Source: Tretioscincus oriximinensis (taxonomy: Eukaryota; Chordata; Lepidosauria; Squamata; Gymnophthalmidae). Taken from it: a stretch of 64,000 nt of DNA. Each line of letters begins with the position of its first letter. Position 1 is the stretch's first letter. The notes beneath the pieces were generated by a model. It was not told the DNA's origin and made no database searches. It saw nothing but the letters and a program-made list of their open reading frames with translations. This document shows positions 21,710 to 31,595 of the stretch, one piece after another. The position numbers and the translations under genes are program-made. Location of the stretch: contig JAJVDF010000297.1 of NCBI GenBank assembly GCA_022410635.1, positions 714,439-778,438 of the forward strand, written 5' to 3'.

Positions 21710-22219
21710 GTCAGTGGCAGGGCCAGATTTCGGGTATATGATGCCCCTGAGCTGCAAAACGTTTTACGCCCCCGCCCCGAACACTTCCAGGCAGGACAAG
21801 AAGTGATGTCATTTCTGGGATGGGACAGGAAGTGATGTCCCTTCGGGGCAGGGCAGGAAGTGATATCACTCTGGGTGCCATTCTTGGAAGCAGATTCCGG
21901 AAGTGACATCATTTGCCCTATGCTCTCTGTCTCCCACTCCCAGCTGCCTATGCAAACAGGTAAGGCAGCACACAGACAGGCAGGTGGCAGCACATGCAGA
22001 GCAGCAGAGCAACAATACAATGGTGCATGGCGGCGGTGGCTAGTGGTTGCATCTGGGACATGTGCAGTGCATGTCTGCCACTGCTGGGACATGTCCAGTA
22101 TACAGAACTGGGAGAAAATTAAATTTAAACAGCCAGCAATTTGCCGTCCCCAATAAATGGCCACCACAAAGGGCTTTAGCCTCTGTAGCCCCTGCCCAAG
22201 ATCTGGCTCTGGTCAGTGA
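21710..22219. mobile_element. hAT MITE, CAGGGCCAGAT type, with internal GGAAGTGA repeats
   Basis: The element is 21718-22211 (494 bp). Its ends are CAGGGCCAGATTT and AAGATCTGGCTCTG (inverse CAGAGCCAGATCTT). The target duplication is GTCAGTGG/GTCAGTGA (21710-21717, 22212-22219; 7 of 8). The interior has four spaced units of the type 'ggacaggaagtgatgtca' at about 21792-21912, each with GGAAGTGA or AGAAGTGA followed by TGTCA-like sequence. The 160-codon minus frame across it has no transposase motif, so it is non-autonomous. Confidence 0.8.
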
Positions 22220-22630
22220 GGCCCGCTTTACAGTCACCAAAAATAGGGCATTCTCTTGTGTCTCCCCTACCTGGTGGACGTACTCTCTATGAGTACTCTC
22301 TTTGAGTAATTGAGCAATTCAAGAACTGTAGAGGTTTCAGAGAACATGTAAGGCAGAGTTGTTCCACCAGGCCTTTGGCTAGCTTCAGTCTAGTGTCAGG
22401 CTGGACTGCTTCCTCTGTTGGTTGTAATACTGCCCTATGGATGTGAATTGGTGTATGTTGTGGGGTTTATGATTGTAATTTGTTTTTAAATATTTCCTGG
22501 ATTTGTTTTATATAATTTATGCTGTATTCTATTGCTTTTATATAATTATCTTGTCTTTTATGGTTTATATTGTATTGTGAGCTGCCCAGAGCCCTTTGTG
22601 GGATGGCCGGTAGTAAAGTGAATCGATCTC
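22212..22630 (+). mobile_element. L2-like LINE 3' end
   Basis: After the hAT MITE the frame reads 'EARFTVTKNRAFSCVSPTWW', resembling 'VRLVGTRERAFSVVAPxLWN' of L2-type ORF2 C-termini. Then come 'cagagttgttccaccaggcctttggctag' and the 3' UTR-like 'attgtgagctgcccagagccctttgtgggatggccgg' at 22573-22611. It is 5'-truncated and has decayed by stops. Confidence 0.7.
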
Positions 22631-24768
22631 AGGGTTTTTTCCTATCCCTTAGAATGCCAAATGAAGTATCATAATAACAGCTGCCACCTTATCTCCATTC
22701 TGTACGTTCGATGGAGGAAAGCAAACAAATCTCTTGATTTCAGTGTAATTACTGCAAGAAGCTGTTGAAGTAAAATAGAAGGAAGAAGTATATTTATGTA
22801 TATGGTGACCTCCTAGCTGGAAATGCTTGCCAAACATTGAAATGTCTTTCTGCGTAGCTCTGTTGCGTATCAAATGAACTTTATTTTGAGTGACAGCCTG
22901 CTATTTTCTCTTCCAAATTTTCAGTCTAACTCTATTTCATGGTGTGTCGACTCCCTATATGATTGCTCCAATATTCAGGTGCAGAGAAGTAAATGTTTCA
23001 TGAAAGTGGTATCCCTGTCAGTACTGTGCATATCATCTTAGGCCTCCTGAGCTGTCAGGGAACAGATTGTCAAATTACCATTAGAATACAGGAGCCTGTA
23101 GCTGCAGGCTGTAAAAGAGGAGCCGGTAAGCATATGTTGGGAGCGTGATATTTTAGTTTCATATGAATTTGTAAGGTGGATTTAAGCCAGTCGTACTGCG
23201 GCAACCACTAACTCGTCTTCCTTCCCTTGTATTCACATTATGCCATATGTTTGTAAAAACTGCAGTAAAAATGGCATTTTAAAAATTTAGTTTACTGGAA
23301 TACACTGTACTAGCACGAATAGAAGAGTAGCAAGGCTTTGGAATGCAAAGAATATATTAGCAGTACATAAGGGATTTCTCTCTCTCTTTCTCTCTCCTCT
23401 CATCCTTTGCTCTGTGTTCATGGTTTAAAGTTCTTGAAGATGCTTTGGAGGTCCATTTAGAAAAACTAAATAAAAGCTTGATCCCTGTAGCTTTCGCCAT
23501 CACAACATTCTACTAGGTACCTAGTGATTTGAAATGGAATCTTCCATTGCACTTCTTATTNAATAATACAGCTTCATCAGAATATAATTCGCTTGGGTGG
23601 GAAGTTACCACTGATTGTCATTCCCTGCCACTTGCTGCTTACCTTGTTAGGATCCCAAGTGCTGAAACGTTATTTAATTTATTGCTTTTAATTAAACAGA
23701 ACAGCCTGGATAAAAGGAAAGCTTTTACCCTAAGCACCAATCCCTAAGTCATAAATATGTAGATTCCCACCCCCACCTCCTCTTCCTACCTTGGTCTTCT
23801 GCTGATACAAATTCTGAGCTTTAATATATAGTGGAAGTGAAAAGGAAGGAGTTGTCATGAGACCTTTCATGCTGTAATGGAAAGTGAATTACATTAACAT
23901 AAATAGGATTTATGACCACTCAGATTTAAGCGTTACTGGTTCTTAGAATGAGGTACTGCCATTAATAGCAAAGCGAACATTTCTGCTGCTCGTAGGAAAG
24001 GGCAACCATATTAAGCCAGTATGAAACTGCATTTCTAGGCAGTGTGAAATCACAGTTGGAACCCTCAATTTTATCAACAAAATAGCCATAGGGAGCTTCC
24101 TCCCCACTCTCCACCCTCCAGTCTCAGGCTGCGTCCCCACTAAGATTTTTTACCGAGATGATACCAATATCAGGAAGCATTTGCCCCATGAATTCATGCA
24201 GGACCAGCGATCCACTTGCTAAAAAGGCTCCTGGCCTGCTGTTTGTCCTATTTATACCAGACTTCTCTAAAATCCAGTAAATAGTTTTTGTGGGGCCTTT
24301 CGTTGTGGGAAAATTGTAAATCTCGCCAGACATCTGGACTTGCAGAGAATGCTGNGAATATAGTAAAATAAATGCTGCAATGACTTATGGGACATCTGAT
24401 GTCATGAAAATAAAATAAAATGTAACAGAGAAAGAGGAAGCAGCATAGAAAATTGAAGGTAGGTGGGGAGGAATTGCAAATGTGTTTTCCTTATTTTTTA
24501 AAAATAGCAAAACAAAACATGTTAAGGAGAGGCACCCTCAGTCCACAGGCCATACCTGCTTTGGAGTAATTTGTCTTTTTCTTTTAAGGCTGCTTCTGTA
24601 TGGCCCACTATTCAAATATAGGGCATGTTATACAATGTGCTTTGGACCAAGAGATCCTAGGCAGAGGAACAGAACATGGTCCCCAAATGGTGTCATATTC
24701 CATATTACTGGTGAAGTGCTTTTAAGCAGGCAGCATGTATTTATGGTCTGATATGCCATATCTATATA
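22631..24768. other. Repeat-poor anonymous DNA
   Basis: About 2.1 kb with no repeat I recognise apart from a short TC run at 23379-23400. The 22870-23110 part is of mixed composition and could be a conserved non-coding element, but I cannot test conservation. Near 24128 'caggctgcgtccccactaag' looks like a hAT end, but no matching right end or duplication is visible. Confidence 0.45.
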
Positions 24769-24862
24769 CCATTTGCCCAGGAATGATATATTTCTGGCTT
24801 TACTTATGGGTAGTAAAGTACCCATAGGTAAAGCCAGAAATATATCATTCCTGGGCAAATGG
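24769..24862. repeat. Near-perfect 42-bp-arm hairpin
   Basis: 24769-24810 (beginning 'ccatttgcccaggaatg') is the reverse complement of 24821-24862 with one difference (24807 A against 24827 G region, tolerated as G-U in RNA). The loop is 10 nt, TAGTAAAGTA, itself partly symmetric. No other copy is in the window, and the ends match none of the MITE families here. It could be a recent inverted duplication, a tiny foldback element or a small-RNA precursor. Sequence alone does not decide. Confidence 0.92.
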
Positions 24863-26035
24863 CTGAAATGTATCAAAACTTGTAACTTGTACTCTTAGCT
24901 TCCAAAGTTGACTTAGGACATGGTATCTATAATGTAGGTGGAGTTGCTTATTGCAGACTGTGGCACCTGTCCTTAATGATCAGTACTGCATGGAAAGGGG
25001 ATAAATCTCTATTACTCAACAAGAACTTAAGAAGGGTGCTCATGAGCAGACTGAAGAGCTCTTAGAAATGCTGTTTGAAACATATGAAAAGGCTATTCAC
25101 TTGTGTCCATAGTCTTGTAACACCCCCCTATATACTAGTACTCAAATAGATGCCTACAGGAGCCCAAAACGCAGAGCAACCAAATTCTGTATATTGTGGT
25201 CCCCCTAACATAGTAGAAAGAGTTACTCATGAGGAGCACAATGAATACAATGAAGCAAAATGGCGAACTGGTAGAAGAGATTGATGGCACAATTTTTTTG
25301 ATGTCCAGAGCTTACTGTAAATTGGCATTTAATCTGAGATGGAGACAAACACTTCTAATCCCCGAACGGCAAACACTCCTGCCAACTATCAGATCTATTT
25401 TCTGCTCAGAGACATTCTTCCTCACTCTGCTCTCTTACAGAGTTTAAGCATGCTCTGCTACCCATCTGTTCACACCTCAGAGGCAGAACCTTCCCATTGC
25501 AACATCCAGATTCTTAATACTGGCACATTATTAGAATTCCATATGTGCCCTCATTCCTCAAGTCATTGGAAACCCTTGCTTTAGCTTCAAACCAATCATT
25601 TTTCAGGAGTGACCATCGCTGCAATTAGACATCTAAGGGTTGCCAGAATAAGGATAGATATTCTGTTAACCACCACCTGACTGCACAAATGTTTGACTCT
25701 ATTCACATGATTTCTTCCTCATCATATTCTAATGCAATTGCTAGCTTACGGACAATTAATACCTTTTTCACTCCATTGACATGGCATCATGCTCATCAAA
25801 TGGACTTTTCCAGGATTCTCTTTGTTGAAAAAAAAATAGTGAATCTAACAGACATCTTCCTCAGTTTTTTAACTATATTCTGTATCAGGTTAACGTTATA
25901 GCAAACTGAACTACAATTGAAAATGGTCTGCCTAAAACAGCAATAAATCCAGCTGCTAATGGGACTGGCCTTGAAGATGGNCTGAAAACAGGAACTAGTT
26001 TCCAAGCACTAATGCAGAGTCATTAAGTAAAGGTC
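24863..26035. other. Anonymous DNA
   Basis: No recognised repeat or exon. The small frames show no family features. Confidence 0.45.
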
Positions 26036-26262
26036 TTTCGAAGAGAGGCGAGTGCCCTNTACTGGCCTCAGCTCTAGCCAACTCAGCTATTCAAAATAAA
26101 CATTTCAAGTAGATCACCACTAATCTGGCGGGGAAGATAGAATAGTTGTAGGGTTTCAGAGAAAATTAACCTTGTAAGCTGCTTTGAGTATCTTTGGGTG
26201 AGAGTGGTGGGATACAAAATCTAGATTATCTTCCTCTTCTCCTCCTCCTTCTAGTGCAGAAT
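26036..26262 (+). mobile_element. tRNA-derived SINE family 1, diverged and 5'-truncated
   Basis: 'ctctagccaactcagctattcaaaa', 'ctggcggggaagatagaa', 'ccttgtaagctgctttgagtatctttgggtgagag' and 'gggatacaaaatctagat' followed by a CTTCCTCTTC tail match family 1. The head is lost, and divergence is higher than in the 32-36 kb copies. Confidence 0.72.
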
Positions 26263-26816
26263 GTAATTTGCTCAACTGAGGCTCAAATTGTTAACATTTC
26301 CACTTTCATTGGGACATAGTCTAAGCAATGTGCTGGAACAAAACATTCATATTGCTAATTGCTTCACTATTCCACAGTCACTCTCAAAGCATTCTTAAAC
26401 TTCTCATAAACTTCTCGTGCACGATCTGCTTTTATGTAGTTCACAGTCAGTCCTGCAAGTGAACTCACAATTCTTGCAAGAATGGTGTTTTTTTGTTGTA
26501 CATGTCATATGACACCTACCCAACCCTGGGAGACAGTCAGACAAGTGTGCAGAAAACATGCATGCATGTATACATATATGCATGCAGAAGCCCACTTTGT
26601 ATTCACTCAGGAAACAAATCACTCAACCATCACACAAAGCAGTGGTACATTGTTGTACACAAGAAGTATTTATAAACACACCAATCAAACATACCTATCC
26701 AACAAAACACCTACAGAATACGCGCACACCAACGACCCATTTTACTCATACAGTTCTCCACACTCACTAAGCACCCAAAGTCACTCAAACCATAGTCAAA
26801 ATCACGGAACTGCAGT
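26263..26816. other. Anonymous DNA with ACA-rich part
   Basis: 26520-26800 is biased to A and C on the plus strand, giving a His/Thr/Gln-rich 147-codon frame that runs on into the antisense SINE. Alternating 'catgcatgcatgtatacatatatgcatgc' sequence lies at 26558-26586. No family assigned. Confidence 0.45.
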
Positions 26817-27083
26817 CAAAAGAAGAACTGGGTTTTTATACCCTGCATTTTCATATGAAGGGACCCAAAGCGACTTACGTTTTTNACCTGAAGGCTTACA
26901 TTCTATCTTCTCCTCCATACTGTGATGGTCCCCATTTATCTAATAGCAATTTCTTGATTTCAAATAGCTGGGTTGGCTACAACTGAGGAAGTAGAGGGTG
27001 CTCTATGGCTTACAGAGTCTTCAAACTCAGTATCTTTGCTGAAACATTAGTGTTCTTAACTGCTGTACCACTCTGNCTCTGGA
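26817..27083 (-). mobile_element. tRNA-derived SINE family 1, antisense, nearly full length
   Basis: The reverse complement reads as family 1. At the left are the inverted tail 'agaagaactgggtttttatacc' and 'agggacccaaagcgactta', then 'cctgaaggcttacattctatctt', 'tttatctaatagcaatttcttg' and 'aatagctgggttggcta'. Decayed head sequence ('gagtcttcaaactcag', inverse of the B-box region) reaches about 27083. Old, diverged copy. Confidence 0.7.
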
Positions 27084-27127
27084 AAACGTTACCTGAAGAT
27101 GCAAATCCACAACTAAGAATAAATATA

Positions 27128-27422
27128 TTACCCACCCAGGGGCTGTGGTGATTTCCCTNTTTTTTGCTGAGGAAAAAAAAATAATTTTTTTAAATTATTT
27201 TTTCCTTAAACTTCACTGCACCACCACATTCAGGCCAGTGGTGGTGCACTGAACNCATCCTCCTCTCAGTAAAAAAATTCAAAAAATGCAAATTCAAAAA
27301 TTCTCACAAAAAAATCTTGGGCAGGGATTTTGTAACTGTATGCATGTTGGTGGGCGATTTGCATATTCATGAATATGCAAATTAGTATGAATATTAATTA
27401 GCCCAGTTTGGGACTCTGGTCA
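27128..27422 (-). mobile_element. hAT-like MITE, GGCTGACCAGAT family, long subtype, partial
   Basis: In reverse orientation it aligns with the 20243-20757 element: 'attacccaccc...tgatttccct' to 'gctgaggaaaaaaaaa', then a middle with 'ccagtggtggtgcactgaa', 'gcatgttggtgggcgatttgcatattcatg' and 'cccagtttgggactctggtcaa' at the end. The far terminal repeat is absent, and the near end lacks the usual 'agaaaat' before CTGGTC. Its terminal 66 bp (27357-27422) form part of the compound palindrome that follows. Confidence 0.75.
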
Positions 27423-27904
27423 ATTTTTGTGAGTTGAGAATAGCGTTTTGCTGCCAAAGGCATAGGCCAGAAGTAAGGCTGGCAGGATATGAAGTCGACT
27501 TTCTGGTCCAGCAGCCATTTTGATGCTTCGTGTTTCACAGTATTTTCATACTGTGAAACACGAAGCATCAAAATGGCTGCTGGACCAGAAAGTCGACTTC
27601 ATATCCTGCCAGCCTTACTTCTGGCCTATGACTTTGGCAGCAAAACGCTATTCTCAACTCACAAAAATTGACCAGAGTCCCAAACTGGGCTAATTAATAT
27701 TCATACTAATTTGCATATTCATGAATATGCAAATTAGTATGAATATTAATTAGCCCAGTTTGGGACTCTGGTCAATTTGCTTTCATACTGTGAAACACGA
27801 AGCATCAAAATGGCTGCTGGACCAGAAAGTCGACTTCATATCCTGCCAGCCTTACTTCTGGCCTATGCCTTTGGCAGCAAAACGCTATTCTCAACTCACA
27901 AAAA
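27357..27904. repeat. Compound palindrome: two nested inverted repeats plus a direct repeat
   Basis: Palindrome 1 has arms 27357-27543 and 27548-27734 (187 bp each) around the 4-nt loop TTTC, with one mismatch seen (A for C near 27631). Palindrome 2 is 27666-27777, a perfect 112-bp palindrome without spacer, centred between 27721 and 27722. In addition 27544-27667 is repeated directly at 27781-27904, an offset of 237 bp. With A for the MITE end and B for the adjacent ~120-bp segment, the order is A B | B' A' A | B'. The second B' carries the C that the first lacks, so it was copied from an unmutated version. The B segment is not recognised elsewhere in the window. Confidence 0.95.
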
Positions 27905-28634
27905 CTTATTAAGGGAATCTGCGTTAGAGGGGAATGTAGAGCACTTGTAAGTTTTGAGGGTTCTTAAAACTGTGGCAAACAAATAACTTTTGGATTACCT
28001 GTGATGGAAATCCTCCATTGCACATTTGAGTCCCTTGCCTTCGCAAGCTTCTGCTGAATGGACTTACCAAAGTTCATGGTTCCAGCTCAGTGGAAGTGAC
28101 AAAAATGCACATGGCACATCGAGCAAAACNTTCATTTCCATCATGCCCCCAAACAAAGCTGCTGTTGACCTTTTAATTTCAATTCGAAGGGCTTGTCTCC
28201 ACCTGGGTGCAAAGAACCTTACTCATATGCTGCGCTAGCAGTTTCATTGATGGCATTTTCTTCATGAAAATATACTTTGTACTGATTTTTTCCCCTCATT
28301 TTCAATCCGATCACTGCCTAGAAGAGATGTTTCAGGGTGCACCTGCAAATCATTTATTTTGCTATATTTATAAAGTATATCCATGTTTAAGAATGACCAG
28401 ATATAGCTGAATAAGTATAAAACTTGCAATTGGTTTGGGCATATTCAGACCATGTACCTTCTGTGCAACCTGCATCGGTTGATCATGTTCTGCCATGCAT
28501 CGACTGCACACTACTTTGGCTTATTCTGTTTGATTTTTTTTTCAGCACTGTTTTTTTTAAAGTGCATTTTTTCTTTTTCTTCTTCATTTGCCTATCGATT
28601 TGAGGATGAAGAAGCCTCAAATTCAGCATCAAAA
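27905..28634. other. Anonymous DNA
   Basis: No recognised repeat or exon lies between the palindrome cluster and the CR1-like fragment. Confidence 0.45.
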
Positions 28635-29112
28635 GAAGTTTGAGAGGAGACCTAATTGAGGTGTANAAAACCATGCATGGGATGGATAAAGTGAATAGAG
28701 AAAAACTATTTTTTTCTATCACACAACACTTGGACCAGGGGACATTCCTTGAAACTGATAGGCAGACAANGGAAAGTATTTTTTACCCAGAGGGTCACCA
28801 GCCTATAAAATTTACTTCCAGAAGAGGTGGTACTAGCTAGCAGCCTGGATAGCTTTAATACAGGATTAGACAAGTTCCTGGAAGCCAAGGGTATAAACAG
28901 CTACTCGGATGGATGTCTTGATACTGCCTTTGAGATGCAGCAACAGACAGTATTCCTGAAATGACTTTTGCAGGCCATCGAGAACAGAATATTTTGCCTT
29001 CTTTTGTTCCAGGCTGCCCAGGTACAAATGTGAGACAGAATGCTAGNCTAGATGGACTCCAGNCCGTTTCAGCACAGCTCCTCTTTTGTTCTTATGTTAT
29101 GTTNTTATGTTT
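28635..29112 (+). mobile_element. CR1-like LINE C-terminus and 3' UTR
   Basis: Starts at 'tttgagaggagacctaattgaggtgta' (the 'LRGDLIEVYK' codons). It continues 'cacaacacttggaccaggggacattcc', 'cagagggtcaccagcctataaaatttac' and 'ggatagctttaatacaggattagacaagttc'. It ends 'gacagaatgctag.ctagatggactcc' with the tail 'ttgttcttatgttatgtt.ttatgtt'. 5'-truncated, stops in all frames. This is the best reference in the window for the TTCTTATG-tailed CR1-like family. Confidence 0.88.
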
Positions 29113-30310
29113 AATAATCAAAATATTACAGCTGGAAAGCACCCTTTCACTGGTGAGAAGCATATTAATTTCTTGTTCTTTTTATTTATTTTTTCCTGAT
29201 TTGGTAAAACTGTATTTTTAAAAAGGACACCACAAATGACGAGCAAATGAAAAGAAAAGGAAAAAAAAACCTTGCAAAATAAAGGTTAAGAGATTGTATG
29301 AGAAATATATGGATTTTTTTTTAATGGCTTGATTTGTTTCCAGATCAGAATGCTTCTTTAGACATGAGCTGTTTTTTAATTATGCAAATGCAAATAAAGC
29401 TTGGCAAGCAGCTGTTTCTGTTTGTGTTGTATAGGTTAGAAGCCAATCCTTTTTTTTAGAAAACCTGAATAAAGGGGCTGGGTGGGAGGATATTTGCTAT
29501 ACATGCCAGGTGTTTCTCTGCCAAATTTTAGCTGGGGTTTCTAATCCTATGGCTGTAGAGTAAATCCCAAANATGATGTTTATAGTAGAACTGCTGACAG
29601 AACATAATCCATAATTACAGCAGGCTCCTGTAAATATAGATGCCGGCATGAGGTATATACATGTAGCCTTTACATGCACGCATATGCCTCATACAATGCT
29701 ATTGTAGGCTTAGGCATTTTTGTGCCTGACATATTTCTGGAATGTGGAAAGCAGCATAGCCTTGAACAGATTTCAAATGGACTTGTAATATGAAAATTGC
29801 ACCTCCTTGTGAGTCCTGCAGCTAAAGATTAGCTTAGTTTTCCCCAGCCAAGCNCTCTGCGGAGGATACTGAACTCCAACTGCTGTGATTCCTGACTGTT
29901 TAATTGGAACTGGAATTCAGTAATAACCAGATAGTCAAAGTCAGAGAAGGTTAATTTTTCCTGTTTTTTAAAAAATCAATATATGACCTGTTCCTTCCAC
30001 ATTCTTGGATGTNTCTTGTTTTGGTTTCCTTCTCTGCTCATGATTTCTAGCGAGGTGGAAGCAACATCAGTCCACCCCAAGAAGTCACACAGTGCAGCAA
30101 TCCATTCACTGAAAAGGTCCGTTGTTGCGGAATTTCTAGCCACCACATTGTGCAATTCAACAGTGGAATTTCTAAAATCCGAAAGAAAACTTCGTGGGGA
30201 CGTCAAGCAACNTGACAATGGCTAATCTTTTGAGTCTTTGAGGTGACATGTAAAGTTAATTGGCTCCCAGCTTCCAGAGAATGCTTCAGAATTGTAAGAA
30301 GGTTCCTAGA
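29113..30310. other. Repeat-poor anonymous DNA
   Basis: No recognised repeat. 'aattatgcaaatgcaaataaagc' at 29376-29400 contains an octamer (ATGCAAAT) and is followed by mixed, non-repetitive sequence. It might be a conserved non-coding element, but conservation cannot be judged here. Confidence 0.4.
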
Positions 30311-30393
30311 GCATGCTGGGAATTGTAGGAAGGTAAGCGTAGCAGTACCTTATGGAGCTCGTCATGTGACGAGATTGCTAGGCAATGTATTTC
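30311..30393 (+). repeat. Short dispersed repeat with ZNF143-like motif, copy 1
   Basis: 'gcatgctgggaattgtagg' (inverse of the ZNF143/Staf site ACTACAATTCCCAGCATGC) is followed by 'aaggtaagcgtagcagtacct', 'tcatgtgacgagattgcta' and 'ggcaatgtattt'. 63540-63617 repeats this order with about 80% identity by eye. Family unknown. Confidence 0.6.
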
Positions 30394-30415
30394 AGCTGTA
30401 ATATTATGATTATTA

Positions 30416-30745
30416 GACATAAGAACATAACATAAGAACATAAAATAAGAACATAAGAGGAGCCTTGCTGAATCTGGCTGGAGCCCATCTAGTCCAGCAT
30501 TCTGTCTCACACAGAGGCCCACCAATTGCACCTGGGTAGTCTGGAATAGAAGAAGGCAAAATCTTCAACTGTTCTCAAAGCCCAGCAAAAGGCATTTCAG
30601 GAATACTGNCTGTTGCTCCATCTCAGAGGCAGTATCAAGACATCCAACCCAGTACCTGTTTATAACCTTGACTTCCATGAACTTGTTTAATCCTGTATTA
30701 AAGCTATCCAGGCTGCTAGCTACTACCACTTCATCTAGTCATCGT
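30416..30745 (-). mobile_element. CR1-like LINE 3' end, antisense
   Basis: The inverted tail 'cataagaacataacataagaacataaaataagaacataag' is followed by 'gagccttgctgaatctggctggagcccatctagtccagcattctg'. Further on are 'catgaacttgtttaatcctgtattaaagctatccaggctgctagctactaccac'. It is the mirror of 28810-29112 and fairly well preserved. Confidence 0.88.
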
Positions 30746-31516
30746 TTAGCATTTGTCTCTGGCTGCAGGCACATGTGGGGTTCGGACTGTGATGATACTT
30801 ACACAATGGTAAGTCCGTTCCAGCTTTGGCTTTCCATTTGGGAAAGAGTTCCGTTCCCCTGGAATATCTTTTTGCTGATTCTTTCAGAAATTAGTACAAA
30901 ATGTCTGTTCTCCCATAGAGTAGTCTGGTGGGTGCCACCCGCCATGGGAATTCAAATACTGCACAAAGTCGCCAGCTAACAGGACTGCAGAATCAGCTGG
31001 CTGACATGTGTGGTATCGATTTCCTGGTTCTCCCTGTCTTCATTCTCTCACTGGCTCCTAGGTGATTACCAGATAGATGGAGACAAGTGATATCCTGTAA
31101 TTGTTTTCAGAATGCAGATTTCACTCACTGTGTAGAGGGGGCCTTTATCTGATTGTGGAAAATAAGCAGAGTTTAAACAGGCTAGTAGCAAATGCCTGGA
31201 TGGAAGATCACCTCAGAATACCTTGACTAGCTGTGGCTTCTGGCCACATGGAATATCTGGAGATTTATGGAATGATTATANTGTTGCTTCTGGTTCTGTT
31301 TGATTTTCCCACGTGCCCCAAGCTAATCAGATGTTGGACAGCCCTGGGTGATGATGCAGGAATCCTGGAAGTACCATGTTTAGGCTTCTTCTTGCCCCAT
31401 CCAACATCCCAGCAGCAGCATTGATTTTGAATTACAGTGGCCTTCCTCAGCCCCTTAGATCTCCAAAATGGGTGAGGGCTACCCTCCAATATGTCAGTGA
31501 CTAGGTCTCTCTTGCA
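30746..31516. other. Anonymous DNA
   Basis: No recognised repeat or exon. Confidence 0.45.
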
Positions 31517-31595
31517 CAGCCTGACCAGATGACCCCTTTTGGGGGTGGGTGGGGTTGAAAACCTGGTTTTGGGGTGCCTCCTGTTTTTTTCTGAG
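31517..31595. mobile_element. hAT-like MITE, GGCTGACCAGAT family, half copy
   Basis: 'agcctgaccagatgacccctttt', 'gttgaaaacctggttttggggtgcctcctgtttttttctgag' matches the left half of the 1492 element. It stops just before the loop. The right arm is absent, so this is a truncated or deleted copy. Confidence 0.82.

Noticed and set aside
21685..22167. 160-codon minus frame
   Set aside because: It lies across a non-autonomous hAT MITE, with no transposase motif; the bounds follow low stop density of GC-richer DNA.
24124..24335. hAT end 'caggctgcgtccccactaag'
   Set aside because: No matching right terminal repeat or 8-bp duplication could be found; the best inverse near 24280-24305 is weak.
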